A stretch of 64,000 nt of DNA from Actinomyces urinae (GCF_900119695.1 NZ_LT632547.1:558001-622000), one strand, 5' to 3'. Counted from the stretch's first letter, positions 1 through 11,569 are shown. Notes: a model not told the origin generated them from the sequence alone. Numbers and translations are program-made.

Positions 1-744
1 AATCAGATCGAGCAACGTATCAAATGCGGCCTCTACATTGCCCTCGACAAACGCCGCATCCGCGCGTGAAAGCTCCGAACCATCAGAATCTTCGCGTACG
101 CGCTTCGCAAGCTGTAAACGCGCGATGGACTCCTTGGCCACCTGGTCTTTTGGAGCCTGAGCCAATACCTTTGACCACTGCTCGATAGCGCCCTCCAGGT
201 CACCCGCATCCTCAGCCGCCAATGCCGCCGCGTGCAACGCATTCGTTTTGGGACCAGCCGGAGCGTCAACTATGCGCCCGGTCAAACCAGCATTGGCCGC
301 AACCTTGAGCAGCTCGTTGAACACGGCAACAATCTGATCCTTCGGCTGTGCTCCCTGAAACAGGGGCACCGGGCGGCCACCAATCAGGGCGACAACCGTA
401 GGGATCGACTGCACCCCAAACATTTGCGTCAGCTGCTGGTTGGCCTCCGTATCGATCTTCGCAAGCACCACGCGACCATCGAGTTCGCGGATCACGTCCT
501 CCAAAAGTGGAGTTAGCTGCTTGCACGGCTGACACCACTCCGCCCAGAAGTCGATCACAACCGGCAAGGTTTGGGACAGATCAACAAGTTCTTGCAAACC
601 CGCCTCGTCCACGTCACGAATAACTGGACCGGTAAGGCCTGCCTCAGATGGAGCCTGCGTAGCCGCAGCCGACGTGGAACCTGCGCCCGCTCCTTCCAAC
701 GAAACGGCACCAAAGGTATCAGCAGGCATAGACTCGCCAGACAT
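1..744 (-). CDS. Thioredoxin-domain/TPR protein (YbbN/CnoX-like), 3' end cut by window edge
   Basis: Reading the minus strand from the ATG at 744 gives 248 codons open to base 1, so the C-terminus lies outside the window. A flexible Ala/Gly/Ser-rich leader of about 35 residues precedes a thioredoxin fold with active site W70-CQPC and cis-Pro in SIPT near residue 115. A helical TPR-like part rich in AALAAEDAG-type repeats follows from about residue 160. This order is that of actinobacterial YbbN-type co-chaperones, which combine a thioredoxin domain with TPRs; a holdase or redox role is inferred from that. The site keeps both Cys residues. A purine-rich GAAAGAG lies about 8 bases before the start. 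The lipoprotein gene ends 24 bases upstream, suggesting co-transcription. Confidence 0.85.
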   Translation of the reverse strand, partial: MSGESMPADTFGAVSLEGAGAGSTSAAATQAPSEAGLTGPVIRDVDEAGLQELVDLSQTLPVVIDFWAEWCQPCKQLTPLLEDVIRELDGRVVLAKIDTEANQQLTQMFGVQSIPTVVALIGGRPVPLFQGAQPKDQIVAVFNELLKVAANAGLTGRIVDAPAGPKTNALHAAALAAEDAGDLEGAIEQWSKVLAQAPKDQVAKESIARLQLAKRVREDSDGSELSRADAAFVEGNVEAAFDTLLDLI

Positions 745-768
745 CACAAATCTCTTTCACTCGCCAAA

Positions 769-1755
769 CTACTCAACAACGCGATACGAACCGAGAATCC
801 GCTCCGCACCAATCGCATGAATCAACTCGCTCGAGCCCTTAGGAGGCACAATCAGCGCAACCGAAGCCAAGTATGTGACCTCCACGGGCTTGTCATGAAC
901 CTCGGGATCCTCCATAAGATCCGCAATGGCGCCGCCAAGCTTAATCTTTGTATTCTCCGTAATGCGCTCGTACGTGACCGTGAATGAAATATTGCCCGCC
1001 ACAAGTGCCGAACCGTCAACCAAAGCTACAGCTGTTAGCGGCTTTTCTGCAGGTGTCGCTGCAATCGTTACCTTGCCATTCTCGCCCAATGAATCATTCA
1101 GCTTCAGCTGATCCTTATACGCCTTGGTGAAATCATCATCAGCAAACAGGTCAGGCTGATTCGCCTTGTCATCAAGCCGCGCCGCCCACTCGGTTAGAGC
1201 TTCCTGCGGAGACAACACAAAGCTATCCGCATCAGCAGCCACCACAGGAGACCCCTCGGAAACCGCAATAGTTTGTAGCGATTCACCCGGGAACATGCGC
1301 ACCCAACTAGTCAGCTTATAATCATCACGCGCGCTTTCCTGCGTGATAAAGCCAATCTGGGGCAACTCCTCTTCCGTAGCCTTCGTGGGCGCAATGATTG
1401 CGCGCGGCCAAGTATGCGACTGAGTCACCGTGGCTGCCGTCTCGTCCAGATCCAGACTCGAAACGGCCTCTTCACGCGCCTTGGCAAGCCTATACATCGC
1501 CGCACGCATAGCGAGAGCCGGATCCTTAACTCGCGGCCCTAACAGGCTCTCATCCAGCGCTTCGTCCCCTGCAGCCAACGCAGCCTCAACCTCAGAAATC
1601 AGCGTCGTAACCTGCACTTCGTCCAAGTTCGGCTGCTCTGATTCACTCGTTTTCGTTTCTGTTGAAGGTAGCTGGGGAACCTCGCTTGAACACGCGGCCA
1701 GCCCCACGGTGGACAACGCAAAAACCAGTAGCGTTGAAGGTATGGTTTTCCTCAT
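769..1755 (-). CDS. Putative lipoprotein of unknown function
   Basis: The 328-residue product starts with a lipoprotein signal: charged MRK, a hydrophobic stretch, then lipobox LAAC with Cys at about residue 22. It should be exported and anchored to the outer face of the membrane. After an acidic linker comes about 280 residues of mixed alpha/beta sequence with no motif I recognise. The start overlaps the stop of the upstream membrane-protein gene by 4 bases, so the two are probably translationally coupled and may work together at the membrane. The thioredoxin/TPR gene follows after 24 bases. I assign no function. Confidence 0.8.
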   Translation of the reverse strand: MRKTIPSTLLVFALSTVGLAACSSEVPQLPSTETKTSESEQPNLDEVQVTTLISEVEAALAAGDEALDESLLGPRVKDPALAMRAAMYRLAKAREEAVSSLDLDETAATVTQSHTWPRAIIAPTKATEEELPQIGFITQESARDDYKLTSWVRMFPGESLQTIAVSEGSPVVAADADSFVLSPQEALTEWAARLDDKANQPDLFADDDFTKAYKDQLKLNDSLGENGKVTIAATPAEKPLTAVALVDGSALVAGNISFTVTYERITENTKIKLGGAIADLMEDPEVHDKPVEVTYLASVALIVPPKGSSELIHAIGAERILGSYRVVE

Positions 1756-2801
1756 TCGTCCTCTCCCTTCTTATCCGATCCTGCATCGTCCGACCGCGGA
1801 ATAATCGGGATGAGGCCCGTAGCAAAGCTCTGGCCGCCCAATGACACTTCGGCCTCGCCGCGCGCGCGGGCCTCACGAATTGCGCGCCTGGACGGAAGAA
1901 CGTGCATCTTACCGCCAATCGTGGTTGTGATCTCCGTGCGTTCCTCAACTGCAGGGCGTGCCTGACGCTCAAGCAACGAAACGCGTCGCTGTCGATCTTC
2001 CTCCACCTTCACACTGTTCTGCGTAGATAATTCCTCGCTCTGCTCGCTATCACGCGCGGATTTTGAAGCCGCGTCCTTGCTGAACGAAGACTTCAAATCA
2101 CTGAACTTCTGCAAAGCGCGCTGCCTGCGCTCGCGAGCTTCTTCAGTACGCGCATGCTCCTTGCGAGTGCGTTGAAGCGCTAGGAATGGCACGAGACCAA
2201 GCAGTAACAAGATTATGCCGATAATCGTAAGTGCGATGATCCATATGGTAGAAGCATCACGCTGCCAGGTCAAAGAAATCTTCGGTGCAGGATCCACTCC
2301 ATTTGTGGCCGCTAGAATGACGAAGCCGGAGCCATCCGTCGTGATATCCCACGACAACGCGCCCTCGCCTGTTTTCACATCCAACCACATATCCGACTGT
2401 GCCAGAGCCTTGTCAAACTCGTCAGCGGCGAACTCATCTGGATTGACCTCGGGCATATCCCCATCGTGCTTGATGGTATTAATGACCTGCCAGGACGACA
2501 AGCCCGTCAGCTGCGTATTTGGAAGCTCGCCAATCCACGCCTGGGCATCAGCATCACGACCGAGCGCCAGAACGATCGGCTGGCCGGGCGCCTCCGCATG
2601 CACCGTTACCTTGGTGTCAACCAACCCAAGCAGACCAGAAACCGTGGTCTCATATGGCGTTTCTGGGCGCTCGGCCTGCGCGGTGACCGTCGAGTCAGGA
2701 CGCAACACCGTTGCAAACAGCAAACCGGCAATCACCATAATTAGGCCGAGCACCGAAAGTGCAATCGGGATACCCTGCCTCTTAGTAGGTGTCTTCACCA
2801 C
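1752..2801 (-). CDS. Two-helix membrane protein with extracytoplasmic loop, unknown function
   Basis: The 349-residue product has hydrophobic segments at about 11-33 and 186-208. They flank a roughly 150-residue extracytoplasmic region, and a charged, probably cytoplasmic tail of about 140 residues rich in Arg, Glu and Ser follows. The GTG start at 2801 has GGAGG about 5 bases upstream. It is first of a three-gene minus-strand unit (this gene, the lipoprotein, the thioredoxin/TPR gene) and overlaps the lipoprotein by 4 bases. The shared topology suggests an envelope complex with the lipoprotein, but that is inference. I do not recognise the family. Confidence 0.8.
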   Translation of the reverse strand: MVKTPTKRQGIPIALSVLGLIMVIAGLLFATVLRPDSTVTAQAERPETPYETTVSGLLGLVDTKVTVHAEAPGQPIVLALGRDADAQAWIGELPNTQLTGLSSWQVINTIKHDGDMPEVNPDEFAADEFDKALAQSDMWLDVKTGEGALSWDITTDGSGFVILAATNGVDPAPKISLTWQRDASTIWIIALTIIGIILLLLGLVPFLALQRTRKEHARTEEARERRQRALQKFSDLKSSFSKDAASKSARDSEQSEELSTQNSVKVEEDRQRRVSLLERQARPAVEERTEITTTIGGKMHVLPSRRAIREARARGEAEVSLGGQSFATGLIPIIPRSDDAGSDKKGEDE

Positions 2802-2835
2802 TAATCCTCCGCAAGAATGGATGTACTTACCATCC

Positions 2836-2864
2836 AGATTAGGGGCAATCGCGACCCTTGACCA
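2836..2864 (-). promoter_or_regulatory. Candidate promoter of the lipoprotein/membrane-protein operon
   Basis: On the minus strand TGGTCA and TAATCT are separated by exactly 17 bases, a plausible housekeeping -35/-10 pair. Transcription would begin near 2829, about 28 bases before the GTG start at 2801. This is motif evidence only. Confidence 0.4.
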
Positions 2865-2924
2865 TTTAGATCATGAAGTAGCGACCAAAACCACGAATTA
2901 TAAGACTTTTGCCCCACCCTGCCG

Positions 2925-2966
2925 TTCACGCTCAGCGCCTCGTTTGATTTACACTAGTAACAGTGT
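2925..2966 (+). promoter_or_regulatory. Candidate promoter and ACACT/AGTGT dyad upstream of the coiled-coil gene
   Basis: A TACACT hexamer at 2950-2955 could be a -10 box, with a weak TTCACG 19 bases upstream. The -10 sits in a dyad, ACACT-6 bases-AGTGT (2951-2966), which could bind a regulator. The GAGGAGA ribosome site lies about 5 bases before the GTG at 3000. Confidence 0.3.
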
Positions 2967-2999
2967 GTTTTTGAGGCACTTTTATTTCGAGGAGATTTC

Positions 3000-4301
3000 G
3001 TGAGCGAAGAGCAAACAGATTTTCCAGTTGTCATGCGAGGCTACGACCGCATCCAGGTTGATGAACAACTGCAGACTCTCATGACAGCGCTATCCGAGGC
3101 GCGCAGGCGAGCAGAAGTTGCGGAAAACCGGGCTAAGAGCCTAGAAAGCGACCTGGAAGACTCGCGAAGCCGATTGGAGGAGCAAGAACGCGCCTCCTTC
3201 TCGGGCATTGGTGCACGCGTTGAACAGCTCCTGCGTTCCGCTGAAGAACAAGCGATGGCAGTAACTACGAAGGCGCAAGCTGAATCCGACGCACTCCTGG
3301 AACGCACTCGTACAGAAACTCAGCGGCTCACCTCGAGGGCAGAAGCAGAGTCTGAAGCCCTCCTATCCGAAGCACGCCGCGAAGCGGCAGAACGCGCATC
3401 TCGCGCCCAGACCGAAGCGGAAACCCTCCTCACCAACGCACAACACCGTGCCGACGAAATGGTTGCGTCCGCACAGCGCGACGCGGCTGCCCTCCGCTCT
3501 GAAACCAACACCTATGTCAACGACGCTCGCGCCAGCATTGAACGCGAAGTTGAAGTTATGCGTGCTCGCGCACAAAAAGACACAGTTGAAATGCGCGTTG
3601 CCGCTGAACAGGAAGCCGCCCAAATGCGTGCCGACGCCGGTGCGGATGCCCAAGCCGTGCGTGAAAACGCAAACGCGGAAGCCAAGCAGACCCTCGAATC
3701 TGCGCGTAGCGCCGCCGAGTCCTCCCTTGCCGCTGCCCGTGACGAATCCGACAAGATCACACGAGAGGCACGCGCCTTCCTTGAAGACGCGAAAGCGAAA
3801 GCGAGCGTTGCGCGCCAAGAAGCCGAGCAGGAGATCGCCGACCAGCGCGCCAGTGCGCGCGAGGCTGATGCTGCGGCACACGAGCAAGCACGTGAAGAAA
3901 CCACCGCGATGGTAACCGCCGCGCGCACCCAAGTGAGCGAAGCTGAAAAGCACCTGGCGGAAACGCTACAGCGTGCAGAACGCCTACTTACCGACACCGA
4001 CGCCGTTGTGCGCAGGCGTCAAGAGGACGCTCGCCGTAGCGCCGAAGCAATCATCGCTGCTGCCGAAGCCGAAGCCGAGCAACTGCGTGAAAGTGCACGT
4101 CAAGAAGCTCTTAGCGAGCGTGCCGCCGCTCAGCGCACGGTTGAGAAACTCACGCGCCAGCGCGAATCCGTTGCCGCATACCTTGACGAAATGCGCGGCC
4201 TTCTTGGTTCCTCCGCCGCTCGTAACATTGCCGGGCTTGTTGAAGAAGAAGGCTCGGACACCGCCTCCCCCGTCCTCTTCGACGACCCGGAGAAGAAGTA
4301 G
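3000..4301 (+). CDS. FilP/DivIVA-like coiled-coil filament protein
   Basis: The 433-residue protein opens with a short DivIVA-type segment (MRGYDRIQVDEQL, residues 12-24). After that it is almost wholly coiled coil, Ala/Glu/Arg-rich, to about residue 400. Two landmarks match what I recall of Streptomyces FilP: a conserved break GIGARVEQLLRSAEEQA near residue 70, and a C-terminal segment LTRQRESVAAYLDEMRGLL. FilP proteins form intermediate-filament-like networks that interact with the polar protein DivIVA, so a role in cell shape or polar growth is inferred. The GTG start is preceded by GAGGAGA. Internal AEAE/RAEAEAE-type repetition gives long open frames on other strands that are not genes. 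It stands alone, convergent with the next gene. Confidence 0.8.
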   Translation: MSEEQTDFPVVMRGYDRIQVDEQLQTLMTALSEARRRAEVAENRAKSLESDLEDSRSRLEEQERASFSGIGARVEQLLRSAEEQAMAVTTKAQAESDALLERTRTETQRLTSRAEAESEALLSEARREAAERASRAQTEAETLLTNAQHRADEMVASAQRDAAALRSETNTYVNDARASIEREVEVMRARAQKDTVEMRVAAEQEAAQMRADAGADAQAVRENANAEAKQTLESARSAAESSLAAARDESDKITREARAFLEDAKAKASVARQEAEQEIADQRASAREADAAAHEQAREETTAMVTAARTQVSEAEKHLAETLQRAERLLTDTDAVVRRRQEDARRSAEAIIAAAEAEAEQLRESARQEALSERAAAQRTVEKLTRQRESVAAYLDEMRGLLGSSAARNIAGLVEEEGSDTASPVLFDDPEKK

Positions 4302-4330
4302 ACAAGCCGATAACGAATTCGCACTATATT

Positions 4331-4368
4331 GGGTTGGTGCCCGGCACTTGTGCGCCGGGAACCAACCC
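4331..4368. terminator. Hairpin terminator between convergent genes
   Basis: GGGTTGGT pairs with ACCAACCC, and inside it CCCGGC pairs with GCCGGG, leaving a short loop; ATTTT follows on the plus strand. It sits 30 bases after the coiled-coil gene stop and 11 bases beyond the end of the oppositely directed zinc-finger gene, so it may serve both. Confidence 0.75.
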
Positions 4369-4378
4369 ATTTTGGACT

Positions 4379-4675
4379 CTAGTAAAAGTTTGAGACCCCG
4401 CTATCCCAACAGTGCGGATGCCAATGACGGCGCGCATCAACCCCTACTTCAAGGCCAAACGCACCCTCCTCACGCCACACAACCACGTGGGGCGATCCAA
4501 CAGTAATCGGGCTATGGCAGCCGGGGCACGTGTACTCCTTCGACGCACGAGATAGGCGCTGGACACTAAATGTACCCGAGCTACGCTCCACCTGGCGCGG
4601 CATTGACGCCAACCTATCCATATTCAACGGGCGATGCGGCCTGTTATACGGACGTTTACCGCTACGACGAGCCAA
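4379..4675 (-). CDS. Small conserved actinobacterial zinc-finger-type protein
   Basis: I place the start at TTG 4675, because GGGGGAGG ends 4 bases upstream of it; longer in-frame starts up to 4732 lack such a site. The resulting 98 residues begin with a basic RRSGKRPYNRPHR segment. They end in a compact domain with CPGC, then PHVVVW, then RRHWHPHCW, a Cys2/His/Cys arrangement that should hold one zinc. I recall this pattern from short unnamed actinobacterial proteins, sometimes mislabelled ATP/GTP-binding. The function is unknown; nucleic-acid binding would fit the basic N-terminus but is a guess. It lies 61 bases after nagA. Confidence 0.75.
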   Translation of the reverse strand: MARRSGKRPYNRPHRPLNMDRLASMPRQVERSSGTFSVQRLSRASKEYTCPGCHSPITVGSPHVVVWREEGAFGLEVGVDARRHWHPHCWDSGVSNFY

Positions 4676-4687
4676 GAAACCTCCCCC

Positions 4688-4723
4688 AAAAACAGTGAAG
4701 CGCCCCGGCAAAAGCCAGGGCGC
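4688..4723 (-). terminator. Weak hairpin terminator after nagA
   Basis: On the minus strand GGCGC/GCGCC and GGC/GCC arms close on a TTTT loop. GTTTTT follows a few bases later, just before the ribosome site of the zinc-finger gene. Confidence 0.4.
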
Positions 4724-4735
4724 CACACCCACGCG

Positions 4736-5932
4736 TTAAACTGCCACACCGCGACGATACACGGTGACCGGCTCCAGGCTATCACTGACAACCACAACAT
4801 CGGCCTTCATGCCCTCACGCAAACAACCGATTGTCTGATCGCCAATGATCTTCGCTCCTTGAACTGACGCCATATAAACCGCATCCACCAGCGGCACGTA
4901 ACCGCCCTGGACGAGCAGACGAACCTGGTCAAGCAGGTGCGACGTGCCACCCGCTATCGAATCACCACCGGTAAGACGAGCAATACCATCCTTCACGGTC
5001 ACAGCCTGCGGACCCAGCTGGTAAGAACCATCGGGCATGCCAGCGGCAGCCATCGCATCCGTTACCAGTACTAGGCACTCGCGGCCAAGCGTCTCATACA
5101 CCGCGCGAACTATATCCAAAGACAGGTGTACGCCGTCACCAATCAGCTCCAAAACTGCACCATCGCGCGCCGCATCAGAAATAAACTCCGGCACCGGGCC
5201 CGGATCGCGATGGTGAATTGGCCTCATCCCGTTAAACAAATGCGTAGCGGTAGCTTTCGGTGAACGAGGGGCAACCTGGGCGAGCTTTTCCCGCGAGTAC
5301 TCCAGTGCATTACGAACGGCCTGTGGACCAGCATCCGTATGCCCCCAGGACGGAAGCGCACCGCCCTCGATCAGAGCTTCGGCTACCGATCCCTCACCGA
5401 ATGCCCCCTTCTTCTCCGGAGCCAGCGTCATCGTCACGCAGTATCCCCGCGAAAGCTCAATAAGCTCCCTGGTCAGCTCCACGTCTGGCTCAATGATGTA
5501 AGTTGAATCCTGCGCGCCCTTGCGCTCTACCGAAACGAACGGACCCTCAAAATGAATGCCCGCCAGCTCATCTTTCTCGCACAAGTTAGCCAACGTAATC
5601 GCACGCGATCGGAGCACATCCGCAGCCGCCGTCACCCCTGACGCCACCAGGGAAGTTGTTCCATGCCTACGATGCTCCATCACCGCGATCATCGCCTGCT
5701 CTTCGGTCTGCGCATTCGGGAACGACTCGCCTCCACCACCGTGGCAGTGGACATCCACCATACCGGGCAGAATAAACCCGCCAACCCGTTCCGCGCGAGC
5801 GGCTTCACCCTCAGTCAAAACCTGCGATGCCACACCGCATTTTCGGACAACTTCGTCAAAAACCACCGCGCCGTCGGCGATGACTTCCGATTCCGTTACC
5901 ACTCGCCCGCGCAAAATCCGAGGCTCGCTCAT
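4736..5932 (-). CDS. nagA: N-acetylglucosamine-6-phosphate deacetylase
   Basis: NagA hydrolyses GlcNAc-6-phosphate to glucosamine-6-phosphate and acetate in amino-sugar and cell-wall recycling. The 398-residue product has the amidohydrolase signatures in order: PGMVDVHCHGGG (metal-binding HxH), GIHFEGPF with the metal-ligand Glu, GHTDA, HLFNGM, GDGVHL, and LVTDAMAAAGMPDG with the catalytic Asp. Length matches the family. I prefer the ATG at 5932, which has AAGGAG 9 bases upstream; a TTG two codons earlier lies too close to that site. No nagB or transporter is adjacent, so it appears to be a single-gene unit. Confidence 0.93.
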   Translation of the reverse strand: MSEPRILRGRVVTESEVIADGAVVFDEVVRKCGVASQVLTEGEAARAERVGGFILPGMVDVHCHGGGGESFPNAQTEEQAMIAVMEHRRHGTTSLVASGVTAAADVLRSRAITLANLCEKDELAGIHFEGPFVSVERKGAQDSTYIIEPDVELTRELIELSRGYCVTMTLAPEKKGAFGEGSVAEALIEGGALPSWGHTDAGPQAVRNALEYSREKLAQVAPRSPKATATHLFNGMRPIHHRDPGPVPEFISDAARDGAVLELIGDGVHLSLDIVRAVYETLGRECLVLVTDAMAAAGMPDGSYQLGPQAVTVKDGIARLTGGDSIAGGTSHLLDQVRLLVQGGYVPLVDAVYMASVQGAKIIGDQTIGCLREGMKADVVVVSDSLEPVTVYRRGVAV

Positions 5933-6018
5933 TTCCAAGTGCTCCTTTGCATACGTTCAAACCAGAAAACCAGACACTTCCAGTTTAATAACACATCACT
6001 TGTCTGACGAGCTAATGA

Positions 6019-6714
6019 TTAAAAGAGTCTTGAATCAGCGTCATCAATCCCGCGCATCGCGTCATAGTCGAGGATCACGCACCTAATCCCCCGATCCTCA
6101 GCAAGCGTGCGAGCCTGGCGGGTTATCTCCTGCGCGGCAAATATACCTGTAATACCCTTCAGCAACGGATCACGTGAAAGGAGGTCGAGGTAGCGGGTCA
6201 GCTGCTCTACCCCATCAATTCCGCCGCGGCGTTTTATCTCAACCGCAACCGGGTCTCCCTCATCCGTGCGCACCAAAATATCTACCGGACCGATTGCAGT
6301 TGGATACTCGCGGCGAACCGTCCACCACCCCTTGCCCAGCAGCTCCGGCTGATCTGCCAGTAGCTCCTGCAAGTGTGCCTCTACACCATCCTTCGTAAGA
6401 CCCGGATCGATGCCAAGATTCTCCTCGTGATCCAAAAACACCTCGCCCACTCGGATCACCAGCGTGTCATCCGTCTTCTTAGCTTCCACCACCCAAACTT
6501 CGCTCACACCAGCCTGGGCCTCAGTCTCGGTTGGTTCCTGCACGCGGACACTACAAGGCGCCGTCATCCAGTTGAGCGGCTTATACGAACCACCATCCGA
6601 ATGGACTAGCACAGAACCATCGCCCTTGAACATCAGTACGCGCTTAGCCATCGGCAAATGCGCATCCAGGCGGCCAGAATAATCAACAGCACACTCAGCA
6701 ATAACAATTCGCAC
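6019..6714 (-). CDS. nucS: Mismatch-specific endonuclease NucS (EndoMS)
   Basis: NucS replaces MutS/MutL in many actinobacteria by cutting both strands at mispaired bases. The 231-residue product carries an N-terminal DNA-binding/dimerisation part ([19 protein letters not shown]). A RecB-like nuclease core follows, with D145 (GPVDILV), E159-K161 (VAVEIKRR) and Q171. The C-terminal tail DYDAMRGI...SRLF matches the conserved NucS end thought to contact the sliding clamp. The GTG start agrees with the family N-terminus ([12 protein letters not shown]). It lies just after the DUF2550 gene, from which a strong terminator separates it, so it probably has its own promoter. Confidence 0.95.
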   Translation of the reverse strand: MRIVIAECAVDYSGRLDAHLPMAKRVLMFKGDGSVLVHSDGGSYKPLNWMTAPCSVRVQEPTETEAQAGVSEVWVVEAKKTDDTLVIRVGEVFLDHEENLGIDPGLTKDGVEAHLQELLADQPELLGKGWWTVRREYPTAIGPVDILVRTDEGDPVAVEIKRRGGIDGVEQLTRYLDLLSRDPLLKGITGIFAAQEITRQARTLAEDRGIRCVILDYDAMRGIDDADSRLF

Positions 6715-6747
6715 CCATCCACCCTAACAGCGCCACCGGGTGCAGGC

Positions 6748-6774
6748 ACAAAAAAGCGCACCCTACGGTGCGCT
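6748..6774 (-). terminator. Intrinsic terminator at the end of the atp/DUF2550 unit
   Basis: On the minus strand AGCGCACC and GGTGCGCT form a perfect 8-bp stem with a 4-base loop, followed by six T residues. It lies 12 bases after the stop of the DUF2550 gene. Confidence 0.88.
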
Positions 6775-6785
6775 ACATCAGTACT

Positions 6786-7196
6786 CTAGTACGCTTCTCG
6801 AGGCCGAGGCGGGCCCGACTCAATCCAAGAAACAAGGCCGTTATACCACTCTTCACGCATTGCCAGATGTCGAACACTGTCACCGTAGGTGAGCACTACC
6901 TCAACCACGCCCTCCTGCCGGTGAATCGGGGCAGATACGCTCATTCCCTCACGCGGCATTCGTAACTGTGGGCCAACTAGAAAACCAACTAGGCGAAACC
7001 ACTGCAAATCTCGCTGGCCAAAACGAGCCATTCCCGAAATCCAACCCGCGGACGCGTCTGGTCGGTACCAGCACTCAAAAGTACCCACAATGCGTCCAAT
7101 CCGACGCACGCGAATCAACAGCACCACCAGAGCGCACAGGGCGAGTGCAAGAAGAACAACAAGGAGGGCAACCAAGATGCCACCTAGAACACTCAT
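6786..7196 (-). CDS. DUF2550 family single-pass membrane protein
   Basis: The 136-residue product has one N-terminal membrane helix (about residues 5-28). A small cytoplasmic domain with FECWYRP, GMARFG and LQWFRLVG follows, the conserved pattern of actinobacterial DUF2550 proteins. This family usually sits directly after atpC, as here, 26 bases downstream, which supports the identity. The ATG has GGAGGG about 6 bases upstream. Its role is unknown; the position suggests a link to ATP synthase expression or membrane assembly, without direct evidence. A terminator immediately downstream makes it the last gene of the ATP synthase unit. Confidence 0.9.
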   Translation of the reverse strand: MSVLGGILVALLVVLLALALCALVVLLIRVRRIGRIVGTFECWYRPDASAGWISGMARFGQRDLQWFRLVGFLVGPQLRMPREGMSVSAPIHRQEGVVEVVLTYGDSVRHLAMREEWYNGLVSWIESGPPRPREAY

Positions 7197-7222
7197 GATT
7201 GCCCTCCTTCTGTTTTCAAATC

Positions 7223-7495
7223 CTACTGCGCGAAGTTGCCCTGTTCGACAACAATCGTCACAAAGTCGGAGTCAACCGAGGCGAAACCGCCCGATACTTC
7301 CACAATCTTACGTCCTTCGGACTCGGTTTCTATTGCAACCGAACCGGGACGAAGCACTGCGAGAAGCGGAGCGCGGCCAACCAACACGCCCAGGTCACCT
7401 TCAACAGATGGCACCACCACAGACGATGCCAGGCCATGCCATAGCCTTTCCGTGCGGGTCACCACCTCGACTTGGAGCATCTTAGACTTCGCCAT
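7223..7495 (-). CDS. atpC: ATP synthase F1 epsilon subunit
   Basis: The 90-residue product matches the N-terminal beta-sandwich of the epsilon subunit (LQVEVVTRTERLW, PSVEGDLGVLVGRAPLL, EVSGGFASV). It ends where other bacteria have a C-terminal helical hairpin. Such short epsilon subunits occur in several actinobacteria. The missing helices are the part that inhibits ATP hydrolysis elsewhere, so control of reverse activity may differ; this is inference from length. It follows atpD closely and is the last subunit gene of the operon. Confidence 0.92.
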   Translation of the reverse strand: MAKSKMLQVEVVTRTERLWHGLASSVVVPSVEGDLGVLVGRAPLLAVLRPGSVAIETESEGRKIVEVSGGFASVDSDFVTIVVEQGNFAQ

Positions 7496-7499
7496 CTAC

Positions 7500-9895
<2,396 letters not shown>

Positions 9896-9898
9896 TGA

Positions 9899-11527
9899 TC
9901 AGGCCTTCTTACCGCGAACGATCTGCTCTTGAGTGCGCTCCGCTTCTGCCTCGCCATCTGCGGCTTCGGGCGCCAGCCCCTCCGCGGAAACGAACGAGCT
10001 GTGGTAGGCCTCAACACCTTCCTTCAACGCTGCTAGAGTGTCATCCTCCAGCAGGCCCGTCTCCTTGATGGTCTTCAAAACGCCAGTGCGTGAACGCAGG
10101 TAATCAAGCAGGCCCCTCTCGAAACGAGCAACGTCAGCAACCGGAATATCATCCAAATAGCCGTTGGTGCCCATCCAGATCGAAGCAACCTGATCCTCAA
10201 TCGGATACGGGTTAGCCTGCGACTGCTTCAGCAACTCCATGAGGCGCTCACCGCGGGTCAGCTGCGCCCTGGTGGTCGCATCAAGGTCTGATGCGAACAT
10301 CGCGAAAGCGGCCATTGAGCGGTACTGCGCAAGCGTGATCTTCAGCGTGCCCGAAACCTTCTTCATGGCCTTAATCTGCGCGTCGCCACCAACACGCGAC
10401 ACGGAAATACCAACATCCACTGCCGGACGCTGGTTGGCATTAAAGAGATCGGACTGCAGGAAGATCTGGCCGTCCGTAATCGAAATAACGTTCGTTGGGA
10501 TGTAAGCGGAAACGTCGTTTGCCTTCGTCTCGATGATCGGCAGACCCGTCATGGAGCCACCACCGAGTTCATCGGAAAGCTTCGCGCAACGTTCAAGGAG
10601 GCGCGAGTGCAAGTAGAAGACGTCACCGGGGTAAGCTTCACGGCCCGGCGGACGACGGAGAAGGAGCGATACCGCGCGGTATGCTTCCGCCTGCTTCGAA
10701 AGATCGTCAAAAACAATCAGGACGTGCTTGCCGTCGTACATCCAGTGCTGGCCAATAGCCGAGCCCGTGTACGGAGCCAAGTACTTAAAGCCTGCCGGGT
10801 CCGATGCTGGGGAAGCCACGATCGTCGTGTACGCCATCGCGCCGGCCTCTTCGAGGGCACCGCGAACAGCTGCGATCGTTGAGCCCTTCTGGCCAATAGC
10901 CACGTAAATGCAACGAACCTGCTTCTTCGGGTCACCCGACTCCCAGTTGGCGCGCTGATTCATGATCGCGTCAAGAGCAATCTGCGTCTTACCCGTCTGA
11001 CGGTCACCAATGATCAACTGACGCTGACCACGGCCAATCGGAATCATCGAGTCAATAGCCTTAAGGCCAGTTTCAAGCGGTTCGTGGACCGACTTACGCA
11101 TCATCACGCCGGGAGCCTGTAGCTCCAGCGCGCGCATGCCCTCAAGATCCGTGATCTCACCAAGACCATCAATCGGGTTACCCAGTGGGTCAACCACGCG
11201 ACCGAGATAACCATCACCAACCGGAACTGAGAGGACTTCGCCGGTGCGACGAACCTGCTGACCTTCCTCAATGTTCGTGTAATCGCCGAGGATGATGACG
11301 CCGATCTCGCGAATATCGAGGTTCGATGCAAGTCCGAGAGTTCCATCTTCAAAGCGGAGGAGCTCATTGGCCATAACGCCAGGCAGGCCTTCGACGTGTG
11401 CAATACCGTCAGCAGCTAGGGTGACGTGGCCGATTTCCTCCACAGCGGATTCCGACGGCTCGTAGGATTCTACGAAGCTGTCCAGAGCCGCCCGGATTTG
11501 TTCGGGCCGGATAGAAAGTTCAGCCAT
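9899..11527 (-). CDS. atpA: ATP synthase F1 alpha subunit
   Basis: The alpha subunit holds the regulatory nucleotide sites. The 542-residue product has an N-terminal beta-barrel, the P-loop GDRQTGKT at 174-181, and the signature [16 protein letters not shown]-terminal tail of about 30 residues is rich in Glu and Ala ([15 protein letters not shown]); similar extensions occur in mycobacterial alpha subunits, where they restrain ATP hydrolysis. That parallel is inferred from position and composition only. It sits between atpH and atpG. Confidence 0.98.
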   Translation of the reverse strand: MAELSIRPEQIRAALDSFVESYEPSESAVEEIGHVTLAADGIAHVEGLPGVMANELLRFEDGTLGLASNLDIREIGVIILGDYTNIEEGQQVRRTGEVLSVPVGDGYLGRVVDPLGNPIDGLGEITDLEGMRALELQAPGVMMRKSVHEPLETGLKAIDSMIPIGRGQRQLIIGDRQTGKTQIALDAIMNQRANWESGDPKKQVRCIYVAIGQKGSTIAAVRGALEEAGAMAYTTIVASPASDPAGFKYLAPYTGSAIGQHWMYDGKHVLIVFDDLSKQAEAYRAVSLLLRRPPGREAYPGDVFYLHSRLLERCAKLSDELGGGSMTGLPIIETKANDVSAYIPTNVISITDGQIFLQSDLFNANQRPAVDVGISVSRVGGDAQIKAMKKVSGTLKITLAQYRSMAAFAMFASDLDATTRAQLTRGERLMELLKQSQANPYPIEDQVASIWMGTNGYLDDIPVADVARFERGLLDYLRSRTGVLKTIKETGLLEDDTLAALKEGVEAYHSSFVSAEGLAPEAADGEAEAERTQEQIVRGKKA

Positions 11528-11569
11528 TGAGCTTTTCCTTACCGTTTAGAAATATTGAAAACATGGGGT

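Noticed and set aside
2215-3003. A 262-codon open frame on the plus strand
   Set aside because: It runs antisense to the two-helix membrane protein gene, which has a signal, topology and ribosome site; the frame's protein has no recognisable domain.
3363-3997. Long minus-strand frames opposite the coiled-coil gene
   Set aside because: They arise from the repetitive GCC/GAA codons of the coiled coil, and their low-complexity Ser/Ala/Arg products look like shadow translation.
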